Positions 7,687 through 15,000 of a stretch of 64,000 bases of DNA are shown one piece after another. The translations under genes and the position numbers were made by a program. This DNA is from Burkholderia catarinensis (GTDB taxonomy: Bacteria > Pseudomonadota > Gammaproteobacteria > Burkholderiales > Burkholderiaceae), in assembly GCF_001883705.2 (NCBI RefSeq), contig NZ_MDEQ02000015.1, positions 124,001 through 188,000 on the forward strand, given 5' to 3'. The stretch's first letter is position 1, and every line of letters begins with the position of its first letter. A model generated the notes under the pieces. That model was given only the letters and a program-made list of their open reading frames with translations. It had not been told where the DNA came from and ran no database searches.

Positions 7687-9042
7687 ATGACCGGTATCGA
7701 TTCCGTTGCGGCCGCGCTGCTGGCGAGCCGCCTCGACAGCCTGCTGACCGGCACCGTGTCGGCGCCCGCCGGCGGCGGCGCGACCTCGCAGGTCGGCACG
7801 CCGGGCGCCGGCGCGTCGCCCTCGCCCGCGGCCGGCAGCCCGCCCGCCGCGCCGCCGGCCTCCACGCAGACCGCGCTGTCCGATGTCGGGCGCGTGCTCG
7901 ACGCGATCTCGCGCGCGGGCGGCGACGCGACGCCGGTCATTGCCGGGCGCGCGCCGCTGCTGGCCGATCCCGCCGTGCTGCTGACCGATCCGGCCGTGCC
8001 GGCGCGTGCGCCGGCCGCGTCCGATCCGGCTGCGTCTTCCACGCCTGCTTCCGCTGCGACGTCGTCCGCCGCGGCTGCGCGCGAAGCGGCCGCGCCGCCG
8101 CCGGTCGCGGCGCTGCGCGCGGCGCTCGCGCAGGCCGTGAGCGAGAGCGGCCTGTTCTACGAATCCCATCTGGCGCAGTGGCTGGCCGGCCAGCGTCCGC
8201 TCGCGGCGCTGATGCGCGAGCCGCAGGCGCGCCTGGCGGCCGCGCTCGCGCCGGCCGACCCGGATGCCGCGCCGCACGACTCGGCCGACGTGCTCGACGA
8301 GCTGCTCGCGCAGCGCCTGCCGCCGCCCGCAACCGCGCGGGCGACCGCGCAACCGGGCACGCCGGCCCAGGGCGGCGCGCCGGCTCGCGACCCCGCGCAG
8401 GCTTTGCCGGCGGCCGCCCGGCAGGGTGCGTCGTTGCCGCCCGACAGCGCCGATCCGCTTGGCGCGCACGCCGACACGCGCTGGACGCCCGCACGTGCCG
8501 AACTGGCCGCCGCGTCGTCCGATCCTCAGGCGCAGCCGCTCGCCGCCGTGCACCCGGCCGCCGTGCCGCTCGTCAGGCAGCAGCTCGATGCGCTCGCGAC
8601 CGACCAGTTCCGCTGGACCGGCGAGGCGTGGCCCGGTGCGCGCCTCGACTGGACGATCGAGCCCGACGATCCGGGCGGCCGCGCGCCGCGCGGCGGCGAC
8701 GACGCGGGCGACGGCATCGCATGGCGCACGCGCCTGACGCTGACGCTGCCGTCGCTCGGCACGGTCGACGCGGAGCTGGTGCTGAACGGCGCGCAGCTCG
8801 TCGCGCGGCTGCGGGCGAACCAGACGGGCGCCGACCGCCTCACGCGGCACGAGGCCGCGCTGCGGCAGCGTCTCGAGGGATCGGGGCTGAAGGTGGGCGG
8901 GCTGTCGATCCGCGCGGTCGACGACGGGCCGGACGGCTTCGACCTGTTTGCCGCCCAGGCCGCCGCCGCCGCGTATGCGCGCGGCGCGGCCGGCGGGCAG
9001 GCGCCGCGTGCGCCGGGCGCCGACGACGAGGTGCCGCAATGA
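7687..9042 (+). CDS. FliK-like flagellar hook-length control domain protein
   Basis: Of 451 residues, about 280 N-terminal ones are Ala/Pro/Gly-rich and low in complexity. The C-terminal roughly 160 residues look like a Flg_hook (FliK C-terminal) domain: RLTLTLPSLGTVDAELVLNG, AQLVARLRANQTGADRLTRH and LRQRLEGSGLKVGGLSI. This is the same build as FliK, but it is a second copy, distinct from the gene at 1-459 and placed in the late fliST operon. Its stop overlaps the next start (ATGA), coupling it to an FlhB-tail-like protein. That pairing mirrors the FliK-FlhB switch contact. The function as a second switch regulator is inference. Confidence 0.8.
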   Translation: MTGIDSVAAALLASRLDSLLTGTVSAPAGGGATSQVGTPGAGASPSPAAGSPPAAPPASTQTALSDVGRVLDAISRAGGDATPVIAGRAPLLADPAVLLTDPAVPARAPAASDPAASSTPASAATSSAAAAREAAAPPPVAALRAALAQAVSESGLFYESHLAQWLAGQRPLAALMREPQARLAAALAPADPDAAPHDSADVLDELLAQRLPPPATARATAQPGTPAQGGAPARDPAQALPAAARQGASLPPDSADPLGAHADTRWTPARAELAAASSDPQAQPLAAVHPAAVPLVRQQLDALATDQFRWTGEAWPGARLDWTIEPDDPGGRAPRGGDDAGDGIAWRTRLTLTLPSLGTVDAELVLNGAQLVARLRANQTGADRLTRHEAALRQRLEGSGLKVGGLSIRAVDDGPDGFDLFAAQAAAAAYARGAAGGQAPRAPGADDEVPQ

Positions 9043-9356
9043 GCATGACGTCCCGCAAGCGCGCGGCCGCGCTCGTCTACGACCCGAAAGGCGGCGATGC
9101 GGCGCCGCGCGTGGTCGCGAAGGGCTACGGCGTGCTCGCCGAGATGATCGTCGCGCGCGCGCACGATGCGGGGCTGTACGTGCATACGGCGCCGGAGATG
9201 GTGTCGCTGCTGATGCAGGTCGACCTCGACGACCGGATTCCGCCGCAGCTCTACCAGGCCGTCGCCGACCTGCTCGCGTGGCTGTACGCGCTCGATCGCA
9301 CCGAGCCCGGGCCGGACGACGCCGCGCCGCGCTTTCCGCTGCCGCCGCTGCGCTGA
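9039..9356 (+). CDS. FlhB C-terminal-domain-like protein (FhlB type)
   Basis: This 105-residue soluble protein aligns by eye with the cytoplasmic FlhBC domain: RKRAAALVYDPKGGDAAPRV, then VVAKGYGVLAEMIVARAHDA, VHTAPEMVSLLMQVDLDDRIP and a final LYQAVADLLAWLY. FlhB normally self-cleaves at NPTH just before the ALRYDP-like strand. Here that site is absent because the protein begins after it (MTSRKRAAALVYDP). So it resembles a free-standing, already cleaved tail, as described for FhlB/FlhX-type proteins. It overlaps the FliK-like gene by 4 bp. A stem-loop with six U's ends the operon. Confidence 0.85.
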   Translation: MSMTSRKRAAALVYDPKGGDAAPRVVAKGYGVLAEMIVARAHDAGLYVHTAPEMVSLLMQVDLDDRIPPQLYQAVADLLAWLYALDRTEPGPDDAAPRFPLPPLR

Positions 9357-9395
9357 ACCGCCCGCCGCCGCGCGACTTCTTACGAAATGCCGTCT

Positions 9396-9417
9396 TGATC
9401 TTGCGAGATCATTTTTT
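9396..9417 (+). terminator. Rho-independent terminator of the fliST operon
   Basis: TGATCT, loop TGCG and AGATCA are followed by six T's, 39 bp after the last operon stop. The stem is short but perfect, and the U-run is clear. Confidence 0.7.
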
Positions 9418-9534
9418 CGCCATTTTTCGCCTATCGAGCGCCATTGCGTTGCAACGTGCGCGCTTCGTTCGCGTTTCTTCGCTCGCCGGGCGCATCGCCG
9501 CATGCCCGGACGGATTGAGCCGGCATTCGATTTG

Positions 9535-9553
9535 TGTAATGATATCCATTCTC
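9535..9553 (+). promoter_or_regulatory. Fur box
   Basis: The 19-mer TGTAATGATATCCATTCTC matches the Fur consensus GATAATGATAATCATTATC at 14 of 19 positions, including the AATGATA and CATT cores. It lies 73 bp before the PepSY gene, in an AT-rich island. Iron repression of that gene is the natural inference. Confidence 0.75.
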
Positions 9554-9567
9554 ATTTTCATGCTGCT

Positions 9568-9604
9568 CGGGCGGCGCGCACTCTCTGCGCGCCGCCCGTT
9601 GTTT
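9568..9604 (+). terminator. Terminator-like hairpin in the PepSY-gene leader
   Basis: A perfect 13-bp GC stem (9568-9580 with 9586-9598) and a five-base loop are followed by TTGTTTT. By shape it is an intrinsic terminator. It lies between the Fur box and the next start codon rather than at the end of a gene, so it may attenuate the downstream gene, end a very short transcript, or back up the terminator at 9396-9417. Confidence 0.65.
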
Positions 9605-9625
9605 TGAACGAATGGATACTTTCGC

Positions 9626-10360
9626 GTGAACGCGCCCGAAACGATCGACCCGCCCAAGGCGGGCATGCCGCGCGCCGGCGTCACCATGCTGAACCCGGCG
9701 GCCCGCCCGCTGACCGACGACGAACTGGCCGCGCGCCGCCAGCGCTCGCGCCGCGCGACCTTCATCAAGTGGCTGCGCAAGGTGCACGGCTGGGTCGGGC
9801 TGTGGGGCGCGGTGCTCGGGCTGCTGTTCGGCGTGACGGGCGTGCTGCTGAACCATCGCGCGCCGCCGCTGAAGATTTCGACCGGCGAGCCGCAGGTCGA
9901 GGAGATGCAGGTCGCGCTGCCGGACCCGGTGCCGAAGACGCCCGCCGCGATGACGAAGTGGCTGCAGCAGGAGCTGCATTTCGACGGCAAGCCGGGCCGC
10001 ATGCGCAAGGAGCCCGCGCAGGCCGTCGCGTGGGGCGACAAACGCGTGATGCAGCCCGAGCACTGGCAGTTCGGCGTGTTCGGCCCGCACCAGAACCTGC
10101 AGGCCGAGTACTGGGTCGGCAACGGCTACGTGTCGGTGAAGCGCACCGGCAACACGTTCCTGACGACGATGAACAACCTGCATCGCGGCGTCGGGATGAA
10201 CCTCGGCTGGGTGCTGCTGATGGACACGATCGCGGGCTCGCTGATCCTGCTGTCGCTGACGGGCGTGCTGCTGTGGACCGAGCTGAACAAGCGCCGTACG
10301 GTCGGCGTCGTGCTGGTGGCCGGTTCGGTCGCCGCGGCGCTGGCCGCCGGCCTGACCTGA
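9626..10360 (+). CDS. PepSY-associated transmembrane protein, probably iron-regulated
   Basis: A 244-residue inner-membrane protein has one helix at about 53-75 (preceded by RKVHGWVGLW), a periplasmic domain, and two helices in the last 50 residues (after NLHRGVGMNLGWVLLMD). The His-containing HGW and LHRG segments at the membrane borders, with the C-terminal LSLTGVLLW, are typical of short PepSY_TM proteins. Several relatives reduce or process ferric siderophores. A Fur box at 9535-9553 supports a role in iron handling. The start is a GTG; a five-codon ORF (ATG at 9612) overlaps it. No siderophore receptor gene is adjacent, so the substrate is unknown. Confidence 0.85.
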   Translation: MNAPETIDPPKAGMPRAGVTMLNPAARPLTDDELAARRQRSRRATFIKWLRKVHGWVGLWGAVLGLLFGVTGVLLNHRAPPLKISTGEPQVEEMQVALPDPVPKTPAAMTKWLQQELHFDGKPGRMRKEPAQAVAWGDKRVMQPEHWQFGVFGPHQNLQAEYWVGNGYVSVKRTGNTFLTTMNNLHRGVGMNLGWVLLMDTIAGSLILLSLTGVLLWTELNKRRTVGVVLVAGSVAAALAAGLT

Positions 10361-10369
10361 TCGACATCC

Positions 10370-10390
10370 GCGCCGGCCTGCCGCCGGCGC
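10370..10390. terminator. Stem-loop between convergent genes
   Basis: GCGCCGGC and GCCGGCGC form an 8-bp perfect stem with a five-base loop, lying between the PepSY gene and the convergent xdhC. There is no U-run, so termination here is only a guess from position. Confidence 0.35.
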
Positions 10391-10450
10391 GAGCCGTGGG
10401 GCTGCCTGTCCGGCCTGTCAGGCGCGGCCGAAGCGGTTGGCCGGCGCCGA

Positions 10451-11479
10451 TCAGAGTCCGCAGGCCGCGCCGCTGTTCGCCGCGATCTCGCGCGCGGCCT
10501 TCGCGCCCTCGACCTGCAGGATCGTCGGCAGCGACACGTGGTTTTTCGCGGCGGTGATCTCGGCAAGGATCGAGATCGCGATTTCCGGCGGCGTCCGGCT
10601 GCCGATGTAGATGCCGGCCGGCCCGTGCAGCCGGCCCAGTTCCGCTTCGTTCAGGTCGAATTCGCGCAGCCGCTCGCGCCGCGCCGCGTTGTTGCGCCGC
10701 GAGCCGAGCGCGCCCACGTAGAACGCGGGCGTCTTCAGCGCCTCCATCAGCGCGAGATCGTCGAGCTTCGGATCGTGCGTGAGCGCGATCACGGCCGAAC
10801 GCGCATCGAGCTTCATGTCGAGCACCGTATCGTCGGGCATCGTGCGCACGACGCGCGTGCCCGGCACGTCCCACGCATCCGTGTATTCCTCGCGCGGATC
10901 GCACACCGTCACCTGGTAGTCGAGCCCGACCGCGATCTGGCACAGATAGCGCGACAACTGGCCGGCGCCGATCACGAGCATCCGGTAGCGCGGCCCGTGG
11001 ATCGTCACGAGCCGCTCGCCGTCGAACGCGAGCCCGTCGGCCGCCTGCGCGGGCGACAGCGACGCGCGGCCGGTCGCGAGCGTCATCGTGCGCGTGACGA
11101 GGCGGCCGGCCTCGACTTCCGCGCACAGCGCGGCGATCCCGCTGTCGCGCGTGAGCGGCTCGAGCACGAGCTGGATCGTGCCGCCGCAAGGCAGCCCGAA
11201 GCGGTGCGCTTCCTCGGCCGTCACGCCGTACTTGAGCGCTTCCGGGCGCGCGTCGGCCGCGATCCCGCTCGCGTGCACGCGGGCGATCAGGTCGTCCTCG
11301 ATGCACCCGCCGGACACGGAGCCGACCACCAGGCCGTCCTCGCGCACCGCGAGCATCGCGCCTTCGGGGCGCGGCGACGAGCCCCACGTCTTCACGACCG
11401 TCACGAGCAGTACGCGGCGCCCTTCTTCGAGCCAGCGCGCGCTGGATTTCAGTACATCGAGATCGACGCTTTCCATCAT
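10451..11479 (-). CDS. XdhC family molybdenum-enzyme maturation protein
   Basis: XdhC-type proteins bind the molybdenum cofactor and insert its sulfurated form into xanthine dehydrogenase-like hydroxylases. This 342-residue protein shows VKTWGSSPRPEGAML, the Cys motif VGSVSGGCIEDDL and a second conserved Cys in GLPCGGT. A Rossmann segment (MLVIGAGQLSRYL) and ALTHDPKLDDLAL follow, with VGALGSRRN near the C-terminus. Two adjacent ATGs exist at 11479 and 11476; AGGA fits the second slightly better. No molybdenum hydroxylase subunit gene lies nearby, so its client is encoded elsewhere. Confidence 0.88.
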   Translation of the reverse strand: MMESVDLDVLKSSARWLEEGRRVLLVTVVKTWGSSPRPEGAMLAVREDGLVVGSVSGGCIEDDLIARVHASGIAADARPEALKYGVTAEEAHRFGLPCGGTIQLVLEPLTRDSGIAALCAEVEAGRLVTRTMTLATGRASLSPAQAADGLAFDGERLVTIHGPRYRMLVIGAGQLSRYLCQIAVGLDYQVTVCDPREEYTDAWDVPGTRVVRTMPDDTVLDMKLDARSAVIALTHDPKLDDLALMEALKTPAFYVGALGSRRNNAARRERLREFDLNEAELGRLHGPAGIYIGSRTPPEIAISILAEITAAKNHVSLPTILQVEGAKAAREIAANSGAACGL

Positions 11480-11647
11480 CTTTTCCTGTTGCCGGACGGC
11501 CCGCCGGTCCGGGCTGTCATTCGATGGCGGGATTATGAACCGGCCGCGGCAAGCGTGCAGGCGACGGGGAAGGCGCAAAAAGGGGGAAGGGAGAAGCGGA
11601 GTGGCGGGGAAGGTGAACAGCGGCCCGTGCCGGGCCCGCTGGCAGGT

Positions 11648-11673
11648 CGCCGGGCGGACGCATCCGCCCGGCG
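11648..11673 (-). terminator. GC-rich stem-loop after the duplicated-module gene
   Basis: An 11-bp perfect stem (11648-11658 with 11663-11673) with loop CGCA lies just past the stop of the leftward gene at 11684. No U-run follows in that direction, so it is better seen as a 3'-end stabiliser or weak terminator. Confidence 0.4.
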
Positions 11674-11683
11674 AGGCGATGCG

Positions 11684-12187
11684 TCAGAGCGAGCCCAGGT
11701 ACTGCGTCAGGTTGCGGATGTTGTTGTCATATGCGCTCGGCGAGCCAAGCTCGACGCCGCCGCTGCGCACGTAGTACTCGAACGGCACGGAGCGGGTGCC
11801 GAAGAACGGCAGGAAATTGTCCGGCTGCAGTGTCGTGCCGTTCAGGCCGATCGCCCAGTTCCTCGACTTGTACAGCTCGAGCTCGCGGATCGTCGCCTGG
11901 ACCTGGTTCGTCTCCGACGCGCGAATCGCGGCGATGTGCTGCGTCAGCGTCTCGATGTTTGCCTGGTATGCGCTCGGCTCGCCGACCGAGACGCCACGCG
12001 CGCGGACGTAGTAGCTGAACGGCAGGTTGCGCTCGGTGAAGAACGTCAGGAAACCGTCCGGTGCCAGCGTATCCCCGTTCAGCCCGATCGCCCAGTTCTT
12101 GCTCTGATAATCCCGGAGCCCCGCAATCGTCTGGTTGGCCGCGCTGATTTCGACCTTCGCCGTGACGTTGACCAATGTATTGCTCAT
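11684..12187 (-). CDS. Protein of unknown function made of two homologous modules
   Basis: I do not recognise this 167-residue protein. It consists of a short N-terminal segment and two copies of a module of about 56-75 residues. Both copies contain NWAIGLNG, TL.PD.FL.FF, PF.YYVR, GV..G.PSAY and NI..LTQ. Over a 56-residue core they agree at 35 positions (about 62%) without gaps. There is no Cys, signal peptide or membrane helix, so it is probably cytoplasmic or exported by a non-Sec route. The ATG at 12187 has GAGAGGT six bases upstream; an upstream in-frame ATG at 12253 lacks this. The gene stands alone between an AT-rich spacer and xdhC. Tandem modules with invariant Trp, Asn, Asp and Tyr would suit a lectin-like or other ligand-binding protein, but that is speculation. 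Confidence 0.8.
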   Translation of the reverse strand: MSNTLVNVTAKVEISAANQTIAGLRDYQSKNWAIGLNGDTLAPDGFLTFFTERNLPFSYYVRARGVSVGEPSAYQANIETLTQHIAAIRASETNQVQATIRELELYKSRNWAIGLNGTTLQPDNFLPFFGTRSVPFEYYVRSGGVELGSPSAYDNNIRNLTQYLGSL

Positions 12188-12731
12188 GACAGACCTCTCT
12201 GGTTCTTGTTGAACTTCGGACAGGTGCAGCGACATGCCTCCGGATGGAGGCAATGCAATACCAGCGACCGGATTATCCGGTTTTAATTGTGTCGAATTAA
12301 AAAGGTGCTGAAAATTCGTTTATGAATTCACGATGATTTTCTGCTTGATGGAAAGGCGCTTCGATGAAGTCGATTGCATCGCGCTGCGCTCCTGTTACGG
12401 CGCATGCCCCGTCTGGTATTGGCTGTGCGGGTGCGTGCGGTCAGCCGACCTGAATACTAGTTTGGCGGATGCAAGAGTTCAATGTCGGTCGCGCGATTAT
12501 TTTATGCTATTCATATTCAATTCAATCAGATTACATTTTTAATCGATTAATTTTCTGATCAGAATCGAATATATCGACATCCGAAAAACGCCAAATGGAA
12601 ATGGGAATTGCCGCGCGAATCGTTGCAGAAAACGCAACGTGGCGGCGTGACGAGCGATGGAAGGGGAGAGGGAGCGGGGCCGGCATCCGGCCTCGCGGGT
12701 GCGCACCGTGCCGCATGCGGCACGGCGGCGC
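12188..12731. other. Gene-free AT-rich stretch
   Basis: These 544 bases lie between the permease and the duplicated-module gene, both leftward. From about 12240 to 12620 the sequence is markedly AT-rich (for example around 12490-12590) against a 68% GC background. I see no convincing gene: the only rightward open frame (12333-12542, 69 codons) is Cys/Phe-rich with host-unlike codons and no ribosome-binding site. The promoter of the duplicated-module gene should lie here. A 15-base palindrome is listed separately. Confidence 0.6.
12267..12281. promoter_or_regulatory. Palindrome, candidate operator
   Basis: ACCGGAT-T-ATCCGGT is a perfect 7-bp inverted repeat about a single central base, 80 bp upstream of the duplicated-module gene. 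It is too short-looped to be a hairpin and is the right size for a dimeric regulator. Confidence 0.45.
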
Positions 12732-14138
12732 TCAATGCGCGTCGGGGTGGCCGTGCGCGAGCTTCGAATGGTGCCGCGAGTAGAGGAAGTAGATCACGAG
12801 GCCGATCACGAGCCAGATGCCGAACGCGGCCCACGTGACGGGCTGCAGGTTCAGCATCAGGAACAGGCACGACGCGACCGCGAGGATCGGCACCACGGGC
12901 ACGCCGGGGCAGCGGAACGCGCGCGGCAGGTCGGGGTGCGTGCGACGCAGCACGAGCACCGCGATCGACACCATCGAGAACGCCGCGAGCGTGCCGATGT
13001 TGATCAGTTCGGCGAGCACGTTGAGCGGCACGAGTGCGGCGATCAGCCCGAAGAACAGGCCGACGAGCCAGGTCGTCAGGAACGGCGTCGCGTAGCGCGG
13101 GTGGACGCGCGACAGCGTCGCCGGCAGCAGCCCGTCGCGCGACATCGCGAAGATCACGCGCGTCTGGCCGTAGCTCATCACGAGGATCACGGTCAGCATG
13201 CCGAGCACGGCGCCGAGATCGATGAAGCCCGCGACCCACGTTTCGCCGGCGGCCTGCAGCGCGTACGAGATCGGGTGCGAGATGTTCGCGTACCGGGCCG
13301 ACGGCACGATGCCGGTCGCGACCGCGGCGACCGTCACGTACAGCACCGCGCACACCGCGAGCGACGCGATGATGCCGATCGGCAGATCGCGTTTCGGATT
13401 CTTCACTTCCTCGGCCGCCGACGACACCGCGTCGAAGCCGATGAACGCGAAGAACATCACGGCCGCCGCGCCGAACACGCCGTTCCAGCCGTGCGGCATG
13501 AACGGCTTCCAGTTCGCGGGCGTCACGTGGAACACGCCGACCGCGATCACGAGCAGCACCACCGACACCTTGATGAACACCATGATGTTGTTGATGCGGG
13601 TCGATTCGCGGATGCCGATCGACAGCAGCGTCGTGATCACGAGCATCACGAGGAACGCGGGCAGGTTGAACCACGTGACGACGCCCGGCACCGCGCCGGG
13701 TGCGGCCGTCAGCACGGTCGGCAGCGTGAGCCCGAAGCCCTGCAGCAGCGACTGCAGGTAGCCCGACCAGCCGACCGACACGGCCGACGCGGCGAGGCCG
13801 TATTCGAGCATCAGGTCCCAGCCGATGATCCACGCGGCGAGCTCGCCGAGCGTGGCGTACGAATACGTGTAGATCGAGCCGGCGACGGGGATCGTCGACG
13901 CGAATTCGGCGTACGACAGCGCCGCGAGGCCGCACGCGATCGCGGCGATCACGAACGACAGCATCAGCGCGGGACCGGCCTGCACGGCGCCGGTGCCGGT
14001 CAGCACGAAGATGCCGGTGCCGATGATCGCGCCGATGCCGAGGAAGGTGAGGTCGATCGCGCCGAGCGCTTTCTTGAGCCCGGCGGCGTGCGCGCCGGCG
14101 ATCATGAGATCGACGTTTTTCTTGCGGAAGAGGGACAT
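12732..14138 (-). CDS. APC superfamily amino acid permease, cationic amino acid transporter type
   Basis: A 468-residue integral membrane protein with 12 or more helices. The N-terminal KKALGAIDLTFLGIGAIIGT and FVLTGTGA, then AGPALMLSFVIAAIACGLAAL and YAEFASTIPVAGSIYTYSYA, are typical of the CAT/YfnA branch of APC transporters, which import basic or branched amino acids with protons. The His-rich C-terminus (RHHSKLAHGHPDAH) is cytoplasmic. I chose the ATG at 14138 (MSLFRKKNVD) because upstream codons look non-coding. It is a single gene; substrate cannot be told from sequence. Confidence 0.9.
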   Translation of the reverse strand: MSLFRKKNVDLMIAGAHAAGLKKALGAIDLTFLGIGAIIGTGIFVLTGTGAVQAGPALMLSFVIAAIACGLAALSYAEFASTIPVAGSIYTYSYATLGELAAWIIGWDLMLEYGLAASAVSVGWSGYLQSLLQGFGLTLPTVLTAAPGAVPGVVTWFNLPAFLVMLVITTLLSIGIRESTRINNIMVFIKVSVVLLVIAVGVFHVTPANWKPFMPHGWNGVFGAAAVMFFAFIGFDAVSSAAEEVKNPKRDLPIGIIASLAVCAVLYVTVAAVATGIVPSARYANISHPISYALQAAGETWVAGFIDLGAVLGMLTVILVMSYGQTRVIFAMSRDGLLPATLSRVHPRYATPFLTTWLVGLFFGLIAALVPLNVLAELINIGTLAAFSMVSIAVLVLRRTHPDLPRAFRCPGVPVVPILAVASCLFLMLNLQPVTWAAFGIWLVIGLVIYFLYSRHHSKLAHGHPDAH

Positions 14139-14336
14139 TGCGGATGAATGGCCAGCGCGCGCGAGCGCGGCGGCGCTGACTGAGTGAAAACCCGCAATTT
14201 TAGCCGATTTGGCGAACAAGACCTGCTGCGGCGCAGCGGCGCGTCGCCGAATCGTCCGGTAAAACAAGCGCTTGCGCGCAAAACGGGCGGTGGTTGACGG
14301 CGCCGCGGCGTGCGCCGCGTCGTTGAATCAGGAGAA

Positions 14337-14993
14337 TCAGGCGCCGGCCGCGGGCGCCATGTCGACGAGCCGGTTGCTCATCACGTAGAACGTGAGCTCC
14401 GCGTTGTTCGACAGCCGCATCTTCTCGAGCAGCCGCGACCGGTACACGCTCACTGTCTTCACGGACAGCGACAGCGTGTTCGCGATGTCGGTGAGCCGCT
14501 TGCCCGACGCGAGCATGCAGAGCGTCTGGTATTCGCGGTCGGACAGCTTCTCGTGCGGCAGCGGCTCGTTCTCGAACGACACGTATTCGGCGAGCGCCTC
14601 GGCCATCGCGGGGCTCACGTACTTGCGGCCGGCCGCGACCTGCTGGATCGCGCCGATCATCTGCGCGGCGTTGACCGTCTTCGACAGGTAGCCGGCAGCG
14701 CCGGCCTTCAGCGCGCGTACCGCGTACTGGTCTTCGCGGTACATCGAGAACATCAGCACGGGCGCGCGTGTCGGCTTGCGCTTGAGGCGCTTGAGCACCT
14801 CGATGCCGTTCGTATCCGGCAGCGAGATGTCGAGCAGGATCACGTCGAATTCCTGTTTGTCGACGGCGGTTATCGCGTCGCCGCCATTCTCGGCCTCGGT
14901 GACGTTGCGCGCGACGCCCCGGTCGATCAGCAACTGGCGGACCCCTTGCCGGACGATCGCATGATCGTCCACGAGCAGGATGTTCAGGCTCAT
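14337..14993 (-). CDS. NarL/FixJ family response regulator
   Basis: 218 residues: a receiver domain (phosphoacceptor Asp55 in VILLDISLP, acidic pair at residues 9-10, Lys105 in YLSKT) and a C-terminal LuxR-type helix-turn-helix (LSDREYQTLCMLASGKRLTD to KTVSVYRSRLLEKM). It regulates transcription once phosphorylated. Its start lies 7 bp from the stop of the histidine kinase gene upstream, so the two form an operon and a cognate pair. Target genes are not indicated, though repeated GTAAC motifs upstream of the pair might be its own sites. Confidence 0.92.
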   Translation of the reverse strand: MSLNILLVDDHAIVRQGVRQLLIDRGVARNVTEAENGGDAITAVDKQEFDVILLDISLPDTNGIEVLKRLKRKPTRAPVLMFSMYREDQYAVRALKAGAAGYLSKTVNAAQMIGAIQQVAAGRKYVSPAMAEALAEYVSFENEPLPHEKLSDREYQTLCMLASGKRLTDIANTLSLSVKTVSVYRSRLLEKMRLSNNAELTFYVMSNRLVDMAPAAGA

Positions 14994-15000
14994 GACGACC

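Noticed and set aside
12333..12542. 69-codon rightward open frame in the AT-rich spacer
   Set aside because: No ribosome-binding site, atypical codon use, Cys/Phe-rich composition and no relation to neighbours. It is open by chance in AT-rich DNA.
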